Of a stretch of DNA of 64,000 nucleotides, positions 22,383 through 33,100 are shown piece by piece. The position numbers and the translations under genes were made by a program. Under the pieces are notes generated by a model, which saw nothing but the letters and a program-made list of their open reading frames with translations, did no database searches and had not been told where the DNA came from. Positions within the stretch are counted from its first letter, which is position 1. Each line of letters begins with the position of its first letter. The stretch covers positions 744,001 to 808,000 of the forward strand of contig CP145409.1 of assembly GCA_036867785.1 (NCBI GenBank), given 5' to 3'. The stretch is from Plasmodiophora brassicae. Taxonomy: Eukaryota; Endomyxa: Phytomyxea; Phytomyxea; Plasmodiophorida.

Positions 22383-25300
22383 TCACTGGAACGAGACGTT
22401 GCGCTCGGACCGGCTTCGTTGCATGGCGTGTCGGGGCGACTCCAGCGCCACGTTGGCCAGCTCGGCAATGTTCTCGACGTCGGTGGGCGATTCGCCCGCG
22501 TTGATGCGCTTCTTTCTCTCGAGAACGGCGAACACGTTCACGTCGGGCGTGTACCGATCGTAGGCGAACACGAGTTCGTCCGTGTGGAACGGACGGTACA
22601 CCAGCGATGTCGAGACGGTCGGCGTCGTCGCAGTCGTCGTCGTCAACCGCTTGCCGCATCCGTCCGACGCCAGCTGGTTCAGGACGGCGTCGCCGGCACA
22701 GTGTTTCATCAGCGACATGCGCTCCAACTCGGTCTGGCCGACGACCAGGTCGGGCAGCGTTAGCGACGACAGGACGGGCCACATCTGGACAATGCATTTG
22801 GCGAATTCCGACCGCACCCGGATACGGTCGCGCTTGTCGGCCCGGGCCAGCGCCTTGAACACCTGGTCCCATCGTGTCGCCAGCGATGACAGCGCGTCCG
22901 TGTCTCGCAGGATCCGGTCGACGAACAGGCGCAGAGGGACCTCCTGCCGCTGATGGGCGGCAGCCGCCGGCACCGGTTGGGCACATCGAACCGTCGCATC
23001 CGCTGCCAGGTCCATGAAGGCGTGCAACGCGTTCACCGCGTGCGCAGGCACGATGACGTCATTCGGTAACCATCGCCACGACGCCGGCTTCAGTTTCTGG
23101 GCAGCCATCGCCAGCGTCAGAGTGCGATGTGGGCGCGCCGCCGTTGACCATCGTGTACCTTCCTGGGCGGCGCCGGGCCGATCTGCATCTTCAGGATCGG
23201 CGCGGGTTTGCCCTTGAACATGGACGAGACACGGCGCCAGCCTGCACGCCGCGCCAGGATCTCGTCGTCGTGGATCGGGGCCCGGGCCCGGAACGTGCCG
23301 CCGGCGACGGCCACCGACTCGACGACCTTCTTGGCGAGCATCTCGCCGGTCAGCTCGAGCACAGCGAACCCGCACGTCATCTCGGTGACCGCGCTGGACT
23401 GTTCGCCCTCGACCATCACGGTCAGCTCGGCCAGCAACGTCGGCTGTGGGTAGGCGGTCTTGACCAGCACATGGTGCAACGCGTCGCCGTCTGGAATATC
23501 GAACTTCCACCTGTCCTCCTCGTCGGGGTCCCACCGCGCCCTGACGACGTACTGGTTGGAGACGGGCCGGTCGCCGTCCAGCAGCGCGAGTCGCAGGCGC
23601 CGGGCCTGGATCCGGTCCCTGTGCATAACGGGCGCCGGGATGCCCTCGGCGCCGATGACCTCGATCTGCAGGCAGACAGCGCTGGCGATCGGCGCCAGCA
23701 CGCCCGTCGTCCTGTCGACGTGCACGTTGGCGAACGACAGGCCGAACTCGCCCGGCGCCGACGCCAACCGCGGGGCGACGCGCGTCCCCAGGTACGATCC
23801 CGGATCGCCCTAGGGCAACCGTCAGCGTGTCTGCCTGCCTCCCTGTGCACGCTCGCGCGGCTCCTACATCGAAGGGCGCAAGCGCCGACGGGCGGAACGA
23901 GGACGGCATCTTGGAGAAGGCGGCCAGGTGCTCGACGGGTGTGGGCAGATGGGCGCGGAACAGCTTCCGGGCGAGCGCGCGCGACGCGTCGTCGTTCCGG
24001 CTGAGGAAGGCCATGAACTCCTCGAAGTCGATGGTGCCGTCGCCGTTGACGTCGGCGATGCCGACGAGCTGGTCGATGCGCGTCCCGGACAGGTTCGGGA
24101 ACTGCTGGCGAAGGACGTGGGCGAAGTCGGCCCGGGCGATCTCGCCGTCGCCGTCCGGGTCGGCCCGGGCGAACGCCGCCTGCACGCGATGCAGCGGCAG
24201 GCCCCTGGCCAGCTCGGCGCTGCTCACCTGCCGATAGTACAGGGCGAACTCGTGGACGTCGAGCGTCCCGTTCCTGTCGATGTCCGCCTGCGGGCGAGGC
24301 ATCAGTGTGTGCACATGCTATTACGGGGGACGTCTCCCGACCTTTGCGAACAGGTCGTTGATCTGCTCGTCCGACGGGTCCAGCCCGACGGCGCGTAGCG
24401 CCGTGCCCAGGTCGCGAACGGCGACCCCGCCCGCCCCGTTGTGGTCGTTCATCGCCACGAACGCGTCGAACGCGCCGCGTATGTAGTCGAGGTCGTCGTC
24501 GTCGAATGCGTCAGGGGCGCCGCTGCTGTCCGCGACGACCAGCGCCCGGCCTGGCGCGACACGATCCAGCGGGTGATCCGGTGACAGCGATCGCCTGGGC
24601 CTGGCGTCCTCCGCCGGAGGCCTATCGGCGGGTTCGCCGACCCGCTGCGCGTCGACGTGCTCCATGGTCATCGTCCGCGCCCGACTGACGCTGGGGGGCG
24701 GCGACGCGTTCGCTTTCGGCGACGGCTCCGGCTCCTCGCCGTTGGTGGTCGTATGTCGCCTGGGGTCGGTCTGCGTCTCCAGCGTTCTGGGCGGCACCGG
24801 GGCCCCGTTGTCGTCGCCTGGGATCGCCAGCGCCGGCAGCCGGAACTCGCCGGGCCCGAACCGCACAGACAGGTTCTGTGGCGGCGACGTTGGTTCCGAG
24901 GCCTTCGGTCCAGGTGCGTCGTCGGGCACAGGAGCCTTCAGGTGGTGCTGGGATCGATCCGGCGCCGGGGCGGGTGGTGGCGACGTTGCGGCCGGGTTCG
25001 CGTCCGCGTCCTCGTAGCCGAGGAGCCGGTAGACCTTCGAGAAGTTGAAGTCATCGTTGGCGCGCAGGGTGACCAGCTGCGTCAGGTGGTGGACGAGGTC
25101 GTCGGGACCGGTGGCGCCCGTTGCGATGTAGGCCTCCTGGAGCGCGTCCTCAGGCAGCCCCTGCAGAAGGTCGTTGACGTGCTCGACGACGTACGAGTCA
25201 ATGGCGCCGATGACGTCGATGAACGCGACAAAGTCGTTGAAGTCGAGCTGGGCGCGCCCGGTCCCCTTGGTCTGGTCCGACAGGATCTGCCCGACCATCT

Positions 25301-25469
25301 CCTCGCTGTACGCGTAGTGCAGGGCGCGCAGACACGCTTGTGCATCGCCGACCGGCAGGACGCCGCCCTGCGCCGACCCGTCGAACACGCGGCGAAGCTC
25401 GCCCATCTCGTCGTCCGTGTACCCGACCTTGGGCAGCACCGACAGGCGGCCGATCAGCGTGCCCGACAT
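22383..25469 (-). CDS. EF-hand / nephrocystin-1-like fusion protein
   Basis: About 1000 residues. N-terminal EF-hand-like helices (SGTLIGRLSVLPKVGYTDDEM, LDFNDFVAFIDVIG) lead into a Pro-rich linker. EF-hands follow with good loops: DIDRNGTLDVHEF, DPDGDGEIARADF and DVNGDGTIDFEEF. The C-terminal half matches nephrocystin-1: a C2-like segment (SAVCLQIEVIGAEGIP, VVRARWDPDEEDRWKF), then MTCGFAVLEL, ARRAGWRRVSSMF, and a helical end with TRWDQVFKALARADKRDR. Nephrocystin-1 acts at the ciliary transition zone, so a calcium-responsive role there is plausible. Three introns fit exactly: K|ADIDRNG at about 24353-24295, D|GDPGSYLG at about 23870-23812, and K|KLKPASW at about 23162-23100. No SH3 domain is seen. 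The fusion is odd; one continuous gene is inferred from the in-frame splices. Confidence 0.75.
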
Positions 25470-25882
25470 TGCCGTCGCCGCCCGTCAAGGCAACCTGCCG
25501 CTGGCCGTCGGACCACAGCCCACCACACGAACGTGTGTGACGTGTGACATGCATCAAGTGTCGACCGCGCTGTGGCCATCGTGCTTGTTGAAACGCTCCA
25601 CCCCCGGGGCGAGCAAGACGGGAGCGTTGACGTCACCGCCACACAGCGGCTGGGCATCCCGCCGCGAATGGCGGATGGTCGTCGGCGCCGTGTTGAGTCA
25701 CGTTCGGTCGGTCGGGGGCTGCCGTGACGTCACACGCGGGCGGGACATGACGTATCTGGTGGCAACGTATGGGGACGCCCCGCCACAATCCTATTCTCGA
25801 CGTATCCATCGAACGTTTATTATACGTTTTCGGGGCCTCTTTGATAACAAAGCGCCGACCGGCCACTGTTAATCTTGCTATA
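25470..25882. promoter_or_regulatory. Divergent promoter region, NPHP1-like / secreted protein
   Basis: A 413-bp spacer between two outward-facing start codons. It includes the AT-richer piece cgtttattatacg about 70 bp upstream of 25883 (near 25812-25825), which could act as an initiator or TATA-like element for the plus-strand gene. That assignment is a guess. Confidence 0.35.
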
Positions 25883-27235
25883 ATGCAACAGCAACAGCTC
25901 ATGATCGTCTGCGGCATCGTCCTGCTGGCGGCGGCGGCGACGACGTCGACGGCGACGCACGCGACCGGCAAGGCGACCGGCAAGGCGAAGGCGCTGATCT
26001 ACACCGACAGCGGCTGGACGTACAAGCCGGCGAACGCGACGAGCAACGCGACGCAGATCGAAGGGTCCATCCAGGCGCGCGACGGCGCCAAGCTCGTCGG
26101 CTTCAACCAGACCGCCATGCGCCTTCGCCCGGCGCTGGACACCACAGCGCCGCCATGCAACTCCACGATTCGTCAGCGTGGCGCGCGAGCGCCCTCCAAG
26201 ACTCTGATTCGTCAGCGTCAGGCGGCGCCGGCGCCGGCTGTGCCGATGGCCGACGAGATCCCGGTGGTCACCGGCACCGGCGAGGTCCTGCTCCTGTCCG
26301 GTTCGGTGGTCCCCGTCAGCGCGCTGGACGGCACCGTGATCCTGGCGTCGCGTGACGCGTTGCACGTCCCGTCGTCGCAGGACGAGCTGACGGCGGCGGC
26401 GACCAGCAGCGCCCAGGGCGTCACCGCAGCGATGGACGCGGCCGCGGCGGCCATCGAGAAGCAGAACGCGGCCGCCCAGGCCGGGTTCGCGCTCGGTGCT
26501 GTGAACGACGCGACGCCGACCAGGAAATCGATGACGGCGGCAGCGGGCCAGCAAGCGCCAACGCCGGCGGCAGCGGCCATGAAACGAACGCCGATGCGCC
26601 CCTACCAGCGCCAGCGCCCGGTCGGCAACGGCAACGTCGCCACGACCGTTCCCGGGCCGTCGAACAGCGAGACCGACGCGAACATGCCGGCGCCAGTGTA
26701 CGCCAACCGTGTCGTCGTCGGCACCGCCAGCACCCAGCGCCAGGCGAACGCCAACGCCGCTGTCCAGGGTCGCCCGCGGAAGGGCATGTTCGGCGAGCAG
26801 ACCGCCATGGAACAGCAGCGACAGGCGGAGGACCAGCAGACCGACGACATCCTGCTCGCCATGCTGCTCGGCGAGGTCCCGCTCCCTGGCGCAGACCAGG
26901 CGCAGGCGCACCAGGCCGGGCGCAAGCCCCAGCACGGCAAGAAGAAGAAGGGACACAAGGCGCGTCGTTCCCACAGGAACAAGAACAAATCGGGCAGCGG
27001 CCAGGCTGGCGCGTCGGGCGTCATGTTGTCGGCCACCGGCGAAGGCGCCAGCGTAAACAACACGACCGGGGCCGACGACGACCGGGCAAAGCCGATGAAC
27101 GCGAACACGGCGGAGACCGGGCACGCGACGAGTGCGCCATCCCAGAACGGGTACGCGACGTCGGCATCGCCCACCAACAACAATGGGTATGCGACGACGG
27201 CGCCCGCGTCTGGCAGCCGCGCCTACTCGAACTAA
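25883..27235 (+). CDS. Secreted Ala-rich, basic low-complexity protein
   Basis: 450 residues, one exon. The N-terminus MQQQQLMIVCGIVLLAAAAT has a hydrophobic signal-peptide core, probably cleaved near residue 25. Two early copies of a short repeat (NSTIRQRGARAP and KTLIRQRQAAPA) are followed by Ala-rich segments (AAMDAAAAAIEKQN). A strongly basic patch, GKKKKGHKARRSHRNKNK, lies near residue 360, and the tail has three related repeats ending in YATS or YATT (QNGYATSA, NNGYATTA). Sequons NAT, NQT and NNT suggest N-glycosylation. No enzyme fold is seen. It is a plausible matrix protein or effector; the basic patch would suit binding of polyanions. High third-position GC fits its neighbours. The minus strand of the same DNA is also open for 489 codons but lacks protein character. 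Confidence 0.7.
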   Translation: MQQQQLMIVCGIVLLAAAATTSTATHATGKATGKAKALIYTDSGWTYKPANATSNATQIEGSIQARDGAKLVGFNQTAMRLRPALDTTAPPCNSTIRQRGARAPSKTLIRQRQAAPAPAVPMADEIPVVTGTGEVLLLSGSVVPVSALDGTVILASRDALHVPSSQDELTAAATSSAQGVTAAMDAAAAAIEKQNAAAQAGFALGAVNDATPTRKSMTAAAGQQAPTPAAAAMKRTPMRPYQRQRPVGNGNVATTVPGPSNSETDANMPAPVYANRVVVGTASTQRQANANAAVQGRPRKGMFGEQTAMEQQRQAEDQQTDDILLAMLLGEVPLPGADQAQAHQAGRKPQHGKKKKGHKARRSHRNKNKSGSGQAGASGVMLSATGEGASVNNTTGADDDRAKPMNANTAETGHATSAPSQNGYATSASPTNNNGYATTAPASGSRAYSN

Positions 27236-27349
27236 GCGCCTACGCCCGCGATCTTTATCAGCATAAAACCGTAACGCGATACTCGACATGGGATTTGTTG
27301 TTTGTATATACGTCTGAAGGCCAGCCGCGTTCGAGATAGGTAGACCAGA

Positions 27350-27777
27350 TTATTTGGCGGGCTCGGCAGCAGGGGCGGCCTGCTTCTTACCGGAGCGCTG
27401 GCGCAGGACGGCCTTCACGATCTTCTGCTCCTCGATGAGGAACGCACGGATGATGCGCTGGCGAACGCAGGTGCCGCAACGGGAACCGCCGTACGCCCGG
27501 GACACTGTTCGCTGGCGCTTCGAGACCGACTTCATTTCGATGGGGCGCAGAGCAGGGATCCCGTTGATCTTCAGGCCACAGTCACCGCATTTCGGCCCGT
27601 TGGCACGCTTCTTGCGGTACTGGAGAACGTTCTTGCCACCAGGGGTCTTAACAACCTTGACCTGTACGATGCATCGTTAACATGGCACGTTTCTACGCGA
27701 GGCGAAATTGGGCGATATCAAACCTTGTTGGACTTGGTGTTGTACGAGTGCCGACGGCGGTACGTCAGACGCTGCAT
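27350..27777 (-). CDS. RPL34: 60S ribosomal protein eL34
   Basis: Large-subunit ribosomal protein. [18 protein letters not shown] forms exon 1; the second exon continues [18 protein letters not shown], then the zinc-binding Cys motif [36 protein letters not shown] and [16 protein letters not shown]. This is the full family pattern, including all four Cys. The intron (27662-27722 or so) starts gtttga and ends gtacag. The usual second residue Val is missing (MQRL rather than MVQR). The tail is Ala/Lys-rich. It is about 120 residues, normal for the family. Confidence 0.95.
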
Positions 27778-29455
27778 ATTGTAGAGAAGCTGCGGAAACG
27801 GGTTAGATTAGATGACGGGCGCCCGAGGAGACGACAAGACCCCTACCGCACGGACACCAGCGACCAGACAATTGCTCGATCGCGGCTCCGTCACGGACTT
27901 GGCCGCGGAACTCCGTGGAAACAGCATTAGGGCGCGGCACGTATATGTCGGTGCGCAGGCAGTGACGTTGACACGATGTATCCATTGTCTGGAGGGGACA
28001 GCGGAACAGGGCACGTTTCCCATCTCGTTGGCGGCCAGTTAGAGGGATCTTCGGCTCCCTGATTCCCGAGTAGCGAGCCGTTAGAACCCTCTTGCCGATA
28101 CAGCCACACTACGGACGAGGTAAACACCGTCGACTGCCGATCAGCCATGGCATCAAATTTACCATTTTAAGACAATTGCGGCACACACAATCACCTTCTC
28201 AGGAGTTCACCGATGAGTGCGAATATCAACACCATCGCGTCTGCAGCATAGTCTATTGGAATCGCGGTCTAACGCAGCGTGCAATACGAGCGTCCACCCT
28301 GCACCGTGGTCCTCATAGAACGCTCAGTGAGCAGCGAGAAGACCAAATTGTAATGCCGATTTCCGAGGAACCGAATGTGGGCATCGGTGTCGCAAAGTTC
28401 GGATCAGCCAGAGGTTCTACACGTACGCATCTCCTCGACCGATATTTCCTGCACGGAAAGGTTATATTGGTATGATCTGTTCATGGGTTGTACAATATTG
28501 AAACGCCTCACGACCACCATGCCTCGTGTTACTTAAATCCACATTAGGACTTGGTATTCTTGCTTATCGAACGTTGTACGATGATCACGGGACGCAGTTT
28601 GAACGTTTAATACATCAGGCTGCGATCCCAACTAGGCGACTCTTCGTCGCGATGACTGAATTTGCCCCATCCTCCATCGGCGAACCTATTGCAATAGACC
28701 CCTGCTGCTTCTCAACGGTAACTGGCTTAATGTAGGTACATCGCCTTGGGCTGAATCAGTTAGGTTACTTGAGGAACGGGTCACGAGGTTGGAGACAGAA
28801 CGGTGGGGTGGATCATCCTCGACGGTGCAGCTGGTTGCCATATGGCCAACGACCAGGCTGGCCGCGTTGCGCCCCAATGCTAATTAGCGATCTGCTCTCC
28901 AAGCGTTCTGCGTGGATCTGTTACAAACCGAATCACACATACCAGCATGGTGGAATGCCGCGGATTAGGAATAGAACGCCAAGCTCCCGCGGCCCGTCTC
29001 CGATAACAATTGCCAGCCCCATGTAGGTATTTGCTAATATAGTGACTCTATACACACAAACCGCGACCCCTTGCAAACGGGTGTCAGCGAAGATTCATCA
29101 ACTAGAGGAACACGAACCAGTAGCATAGGGAACGACCCATCAATACCGACTCGTTCAGGTTGTTCCTGCTGGAGATGCTCGAACTGGAAGTGGCGCCCCA
29201 GAAGACGTACTTGTGTCGAAGTTTCAACCTCGACAGCACCCAACGATACGAGGGCAAGGCCCGAGTCTTCTGAATCGTTCGTTGTCTGTCATGCAGACCA
29301 GTGTTGCTGCACGCAACAAGATTAGGGCGCCTCCGTATAGTGGAACGTGTCCGCGGGTAAGTCCGTGACGGAGTCGAGCGCACGCTGCTCCAATCTCTTT
29401 GTGCATCGCGTTCCGGCGGTTTAAACTACTCTGAGATCACCCACCCCCATCCGAT
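27778..29455. other. Long intergenic stretch, possible gene remnant
   Basis: About 1.7 kb of lower-GC DNA with only short frames. One piece at 28526-28580 reads LLKSTLGLGILAY, which resembles the first helix of amino-acid transporters of the SLC36/38 type (K.T.G.GIL..P), but the frame soon degrades and no further helices follow. Another short run near 28741-28860 reads SVRLLEERVTRLE, coiled-coil-like. I found no gene, tRNA or tandem repeat here that I can support. Confidence 0.35.
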
Positions 29456-29846
29456 ATGAAGCACGTCGCTGCGTACCTGATGGCTGTCCTCGGCGGCAAC
29501 GCGTCGCCGACCGAGGCGGATGTCAAGAAGATCTTGGCGGCCGGCGGCATTGAGGCGGACGCCAACCAGCTCAAGCTGCTGCTCGCGCAGGTCCAGGGCA
29601 AGGACATCGGTGAGCTCATCGCTGCCGGCAAGTCCAAGCTGTCCGCCGTCCCGACCGGCGGCGCCGGTGCAGCCGCTGGTGCTGGTGCCGGCGCAGGTGC
29701 CGGCGCCAAAGCCGAAGCCGCTCCTGAACCGGAGGAGGAGAGCGAGGAAGAGGAGGAAGAGGAAGGTATCCTCCAAACCGTTAACGCCCATCCCTCTGCA
29801 ATTACTCTAACTCACCCCGGCGCTAGGCTTCTCTCTCTTCGACTAA
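29456..29846 (+). CDS. RPLP2: 60S acidic ribosomal protein P2
   Basis: Stalk protein that recruits translation GTPases. MKHVAAYLMAVLGGNASPTE begins the helical dimerisation domain, followed by ADVKKILAAGGIEAD and VQGKDIGELIAAGKSKL. A long Gly-Ala hinge (AGAGAGAGA) and an acidic run lead to the stalk tail. A 61-nt intron (29766-29826, gtatcc...cgctag) lies just before the last codons; splicing gives the tail EEEEGFSLFD and a stop at 29844. Without splicing the frame would miss the universally conserved GFxLFD tail, which is strong support for this join. Confidence 0.95.
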
Positions 29847-29912
29847 GTGTGTGCACGTTGATAACAATAAATCGTTGGAGTCATGGATGTCACCCGCATA
29901 TCCGCCTTGCGT

Positions 29913-30146
29913 TTATCGCGTTATGAATGCGACGACGAGAACGGCCGTGACAGTAGGCATGCACCAGTTGATCGGGTGCATGGCATCGATTGTCGGGGCC
30001 GGCACCAGGTCACTGGTTTTGTCGCGATGCTCAGCGACCCGGCGCTCGACTGTTGCGGACCGGGACCTGGCATAGTACTCATCGTTGTCCATGGCCAGGT
30101 ACCTGGTCAATCGCATCAAACCCTGCAGCGCCATCATTGCCACCAT
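29913..30146 (-). CDS. Small hypothetical protein with C-terminal membrane helix
   Basis: 77 residues in one exon. It starts MVAMMALQGLMRLTRYL, has a charged middle (SRSATVERRVAEHRDK) and ends in a hydrophobic stretch, NWCMPTVTAVLVVAFITR, that would suit a tail anchor. No family is recognised. It lies tail-to-tail with the P2 gene (67 bp between stops) and diverges from the J-domain gene 158 bp away. This spacing makes a real small gene plausible, but there is no homology to confirm it. Confidence 0.4.
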   Translation of the reverse strand: MVAMMALQGLMRLTRYLAMDNDEYYARSRSATVERRVAEHRDKTSDLVPAPTIDAMHPINWCMPTVTAVLVVAFITR

Positions 30147-30303
30147 TGTGTTCGCCTCGTAACTTGTTGCTGTTCTAATTCGAGTGTGCTGCTGGGCATG
30201 GCGGATGCCACTCCCTCCCTTCCGTCTGCCGATCGTGAGATGGGTTGACCCGACGCGGCCCAGATATTATCGCCATCGTAATAATATCGGAGGGCGGCGT
30301 CGA

Positions 30304-32297
30304 ATGGCGTTGCCGTCTTCGAACTTTCGGTTCGAGTTGGGCGCCGTTGGGTACTTCAGCCGGCTGGGGTTGGAGTATGGCGCCCCGGCGAGCTCCATTG
30401 CGAAGGCGTATCGACGGGCGGCTCTGGCCGCTCACCCAGACCACGCGGCCGCCGATGTGCCAGATGACGGCAGGGCGTCCGATGTCTTCCAGGAATTGCA
30501 GACGGCGCGCGCCATCTTATCCGATGAAGATTGCCGAGCGGGATACGAGCGCATCCTGTTGCTGAGAACGTTATTGCATCAACGCGATGATGCCCATGCC
30601 GAGATCGACCCGTGGTTGGCGTACTCGCTGGTGAAGATCAACAGGAAACAGAAACGCCAGGTCCGGATCGTGACGTTCGACTTCGTCACCAGGACGGTCT
30701 CGAACTGGAACAAGGATGTCATTCGGAAGACGTTCCATTTCGAGCAGATCACGGGTTAGGGCGTCGATCCAGACCCGCTTCTGGACTAACGCGTTCGTAG
30801 ATGTCGCCGAGATCGGCACGACCAAGTTCCAGATGACGGTGCGTGTGGCAGGCACCGATGAGGAACGCGAGTACCTGTACGAGTCGCAGACACCTCGGAC
30901 GAATGCCGCTGTCTGCCGAATCCTTCGCGGCATCCGAAACGGTGATCCTGATTGGACGGCGCATCGCCAAATGGTTCTGACGGGCCGCTCCAGACGACCT
31001 GATCATAAGCCGGGACGATCGCGTCGTCCCTGAGAGGAGTTACCTGAAAGGGCCGGTTGCAAAGAAGAAGGTCCAGGAGAGCACTCATTGTAATGGCGTA
31101 GCGTTTGCTGACGTTACGCGTGCGACGCAGAAGACGGCGCAGGGGCCATCCCTTCGAACGACCTGGGTGACGCGTTCGGTTATGATTGGTGCCAGCAACA
31201 TTCTCGTGTTCAGGGACGCCCAGTTCAAGTCGCTGGTGCAATGTATAGCGCATCGCGACCTGCAGGTGCCGCCTGCCCCTGTCGAGGGTGCCCAGGCCCA
31301 GGCCCTCACACTACGTTGGGACAAGACGAGGTGTGACACCCCTGCCAGCGGTACGTTGCCTGAACAATACGCCTGACATGTCCTGCAGTGGCCCGGGCTC
31401 CAAAGACCCAGCGATCACAATGCGGTTCGATACCGTCGATAAGTACCTGACGTGGTTGGAAATCATTCGACGTGTTGTGGTGCGCGCCCATTCCGCAACG
31501 CCACCCAGGTCGTGGTAAACTGACATCGGCGGCCCGTTATCTGCTGACGTACTCTGTTTGCAGGCCCGGTGACCTGTTGCTGTCCCCGATTCGCAACGCG
31601 AAATCGGACCCATGGTCGGGCCCAGAACCGTTGAGGATTGAGTATGCGGTCCATCCGCTACCAGAGGCCAACGGCGCCGCCAGCAGCAACGCGAACGACA
31701 GCGCTGTCGACGCTGTTGTTGTGGCTGCGTTGTCAGATGAAGACAGTTCGGTGTCGGAGGCATCATCCAATGGGCACGCGCACGGCGACGACGACGAGAT
31801 CTCAAGCAATACCGATACCCGAAGCCACACGAACGATAACACGGGCCTGGAAAGAAACACCAACGGCGGCATCGCATATCAGGGTAGGTCCCAGGGCTGT
31901 GCGCTGCCGTTGTCACAACAGCGGGCTTACATGAGTACCACCAGCTCGACGAGTGCCGCCGAGTCGCGTGAAGTCCAATGACCCAGCTCCAGTGGTACGC
32001 GACGAGGCTGTGAGAGGCGTGCCCCCGGTCCGGATCCGGTCGGAACCTGCCGTGACGTTAACAACCCGGCCTGATCCGAACGGCGACGAGAACCCGACGC
32101 TGATTCTGCAACTGGTGACGGTTCGCGAAGAGATCAACAACCTCCGCCGTCGTCTACATCTGCTACAGAAGCACGAGAAAGAATTGATGGTCGAACGAGA
32201 ACGACAGTCCGGCCTGGCGCAGCATCGTACCGGGTTCCTATCCGACATCGCGTCTAAGATGAAGTCTCTGTTCTCCAACCAGTCAACGTATCTGTAA
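30304..32297 (+). CDS. J-domain protein with PH-like domain and coiled-coil tail
   Basis: Probable Hsp70 co-chaperone that may be tethered to a membrane. Residues about 12-80 form a J domain: YFSRLGLEYGAPASSIAKAY, the catalytic HPD in AAHPDHAAAD, and FQELQTARAILSDED. A linker with KINRKQKRQVRIVTFDF follows. Later exons hold a PH-like module (TWVTRSVMIGASNILVFRD, then SLVQCIAHRDLQVPP, and MRFDTVDKYLTWLEIIRRV). The end is acidic and Ser-rich, then a coiled coil, VREEINNLRRRLHLLQKHEKE cut here to the first 17 or so residues as its core. Four or more introns; one of 46 nt (gttagg...cgtag, carrying ctaac) joins EQIT|DVAEIG near 30756-30801. The PH assignment rests on pattern only. Confidence 0.65.
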
Positions 32298-32327
32298 TGA
32301 ACACACGCCATTGTATCCATTGTCGGG

Positions 32328-32807
32328 CTATACGGACGCAGCGAGCCAGATGAGCAACCTTTTCAGCGGGGCGAGGTACAGATGGAACGGCTGCAGGGCG
32401 GCCCCCTCAGCGAAGGATTTCGAAACGACACCTTGATTGCAGGGCGTGCACCTGGGCTCAAGCAGCATGCTGAGGCGCTGGAACCAGAGCGGTAGGACCA
32501 GTACGGTATTCCTGGTTGTTGACGCTTCGTCTGGGGCATGGGCCGCATGCCAGATTGTCGATAGTGTCAAAGTTTCGGTGTCTGTTGGCTGGGCTCCCGA
32601 TAATCAAAAGTTGGTTCGACGGCCCTTCCAAGCGTCTGGATAGTCCTTGAGCTGTCGTCCTGCTCTTGCCAGTTTGCGCTTCACATCCGCAATCTGGGCA
32701 GAGTTTGCAACACAGAACGTTTCCCTCAGGTCTGTCGCAAATGAGAACGCAAGCGCGCCGAAATCTTGTTCACCCGATCCTAGCCACGGAAAGCAAACAT
32801 TGTACAT
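32328..32807 (-). CDS. Hypothetical gene, partly copied in inverted orientation next door
   Basis: Two open stretches in the same frame (32807-32604 and 32570-32328), with one stop between that may lie in an intron. The first reads FPWLGSGEQDFGALAFSFAT and VKRKLARAGRQLKDYPDAW. The second reads LPLWFQRLSMLLEPRC and FHLYLAPLKRLLIWLAASV. No family is recognised. The first stretch has a diverged inverted copy at 32900-33060. The gene ends 31 bp from the stop of the J-domain gene on the other strand. Its start is uncertain. Confidence 0.35.
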
Positions 32808-33060
32808 CGCACAGCGTGTCCATAACCGAAAGTTGAGCCAAGACGCGGCTTCGCTGCGTATTGGCTCATTATTAATGGACTAACTGGACTGCGATATAGA
32901 ATGTTTGTCTCCGTGGCTAGGTTTGGGTAAACAAGAATTGGGCGCGCCTAATTTCTCGTTTGCGACAGACCCGAGGGAAGCATTCCTGTGTGAAGCGCAA
33001 ACTGGCAAGATCAGGATGGCAGCTCACCGAACGCTTGGAAAGAGCGTCGCACCAACTTTT
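32606..33060. repeat. Diverged inverted repeat, arms about 196 and 161 bp
   Basis: The reverse complement of 32606-32801 aligns with 32900-33060 with two gaps (roughly 23 and 7-9 bases) and about 80% identity elsewhere, by eye. The spacer is 98 bp. Both arms encode related peptides reading outward from the centre: FPWLGSGEQDFGA and SPWLGLGKQELGA, then VKRKLARAGRQL and VKRKLARSGWQL. In the right arm the gap changes the frame between these two blocks, so that copy looks decayed. Confidence 0.85.
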
Positions 33061-33100
33061 GGACACCCAACATTTGCCCAGATAGACTTGACTATCTCCA
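32900..33100 (+). pseudogene. Decayed inverted copy of the 32.3-32.8 kb host gene fragment
   Basis: Right arm of the inverted repeat. It keeps the N-terminal block PWLGLGKQELGAPNFSFATD and, after a deletion that shifts the frame, VKRKLARSGWQLTERLERAS. It lacks a counterpart of the downstream half of the donor gene, so it appears to be a partial duplicate rather than a working paralogue. Nothing in it suggests a mobile element. Confidence 0.5.

Noticed and set aside
25820-27289. 489-codon open frame antisense to the secreted Ala-rich protein
   Set aside because: It is Arg-rich and lacks domains; the open frame follows from codon bias of the plus-strand gene, which has a signal peptide and clear start.
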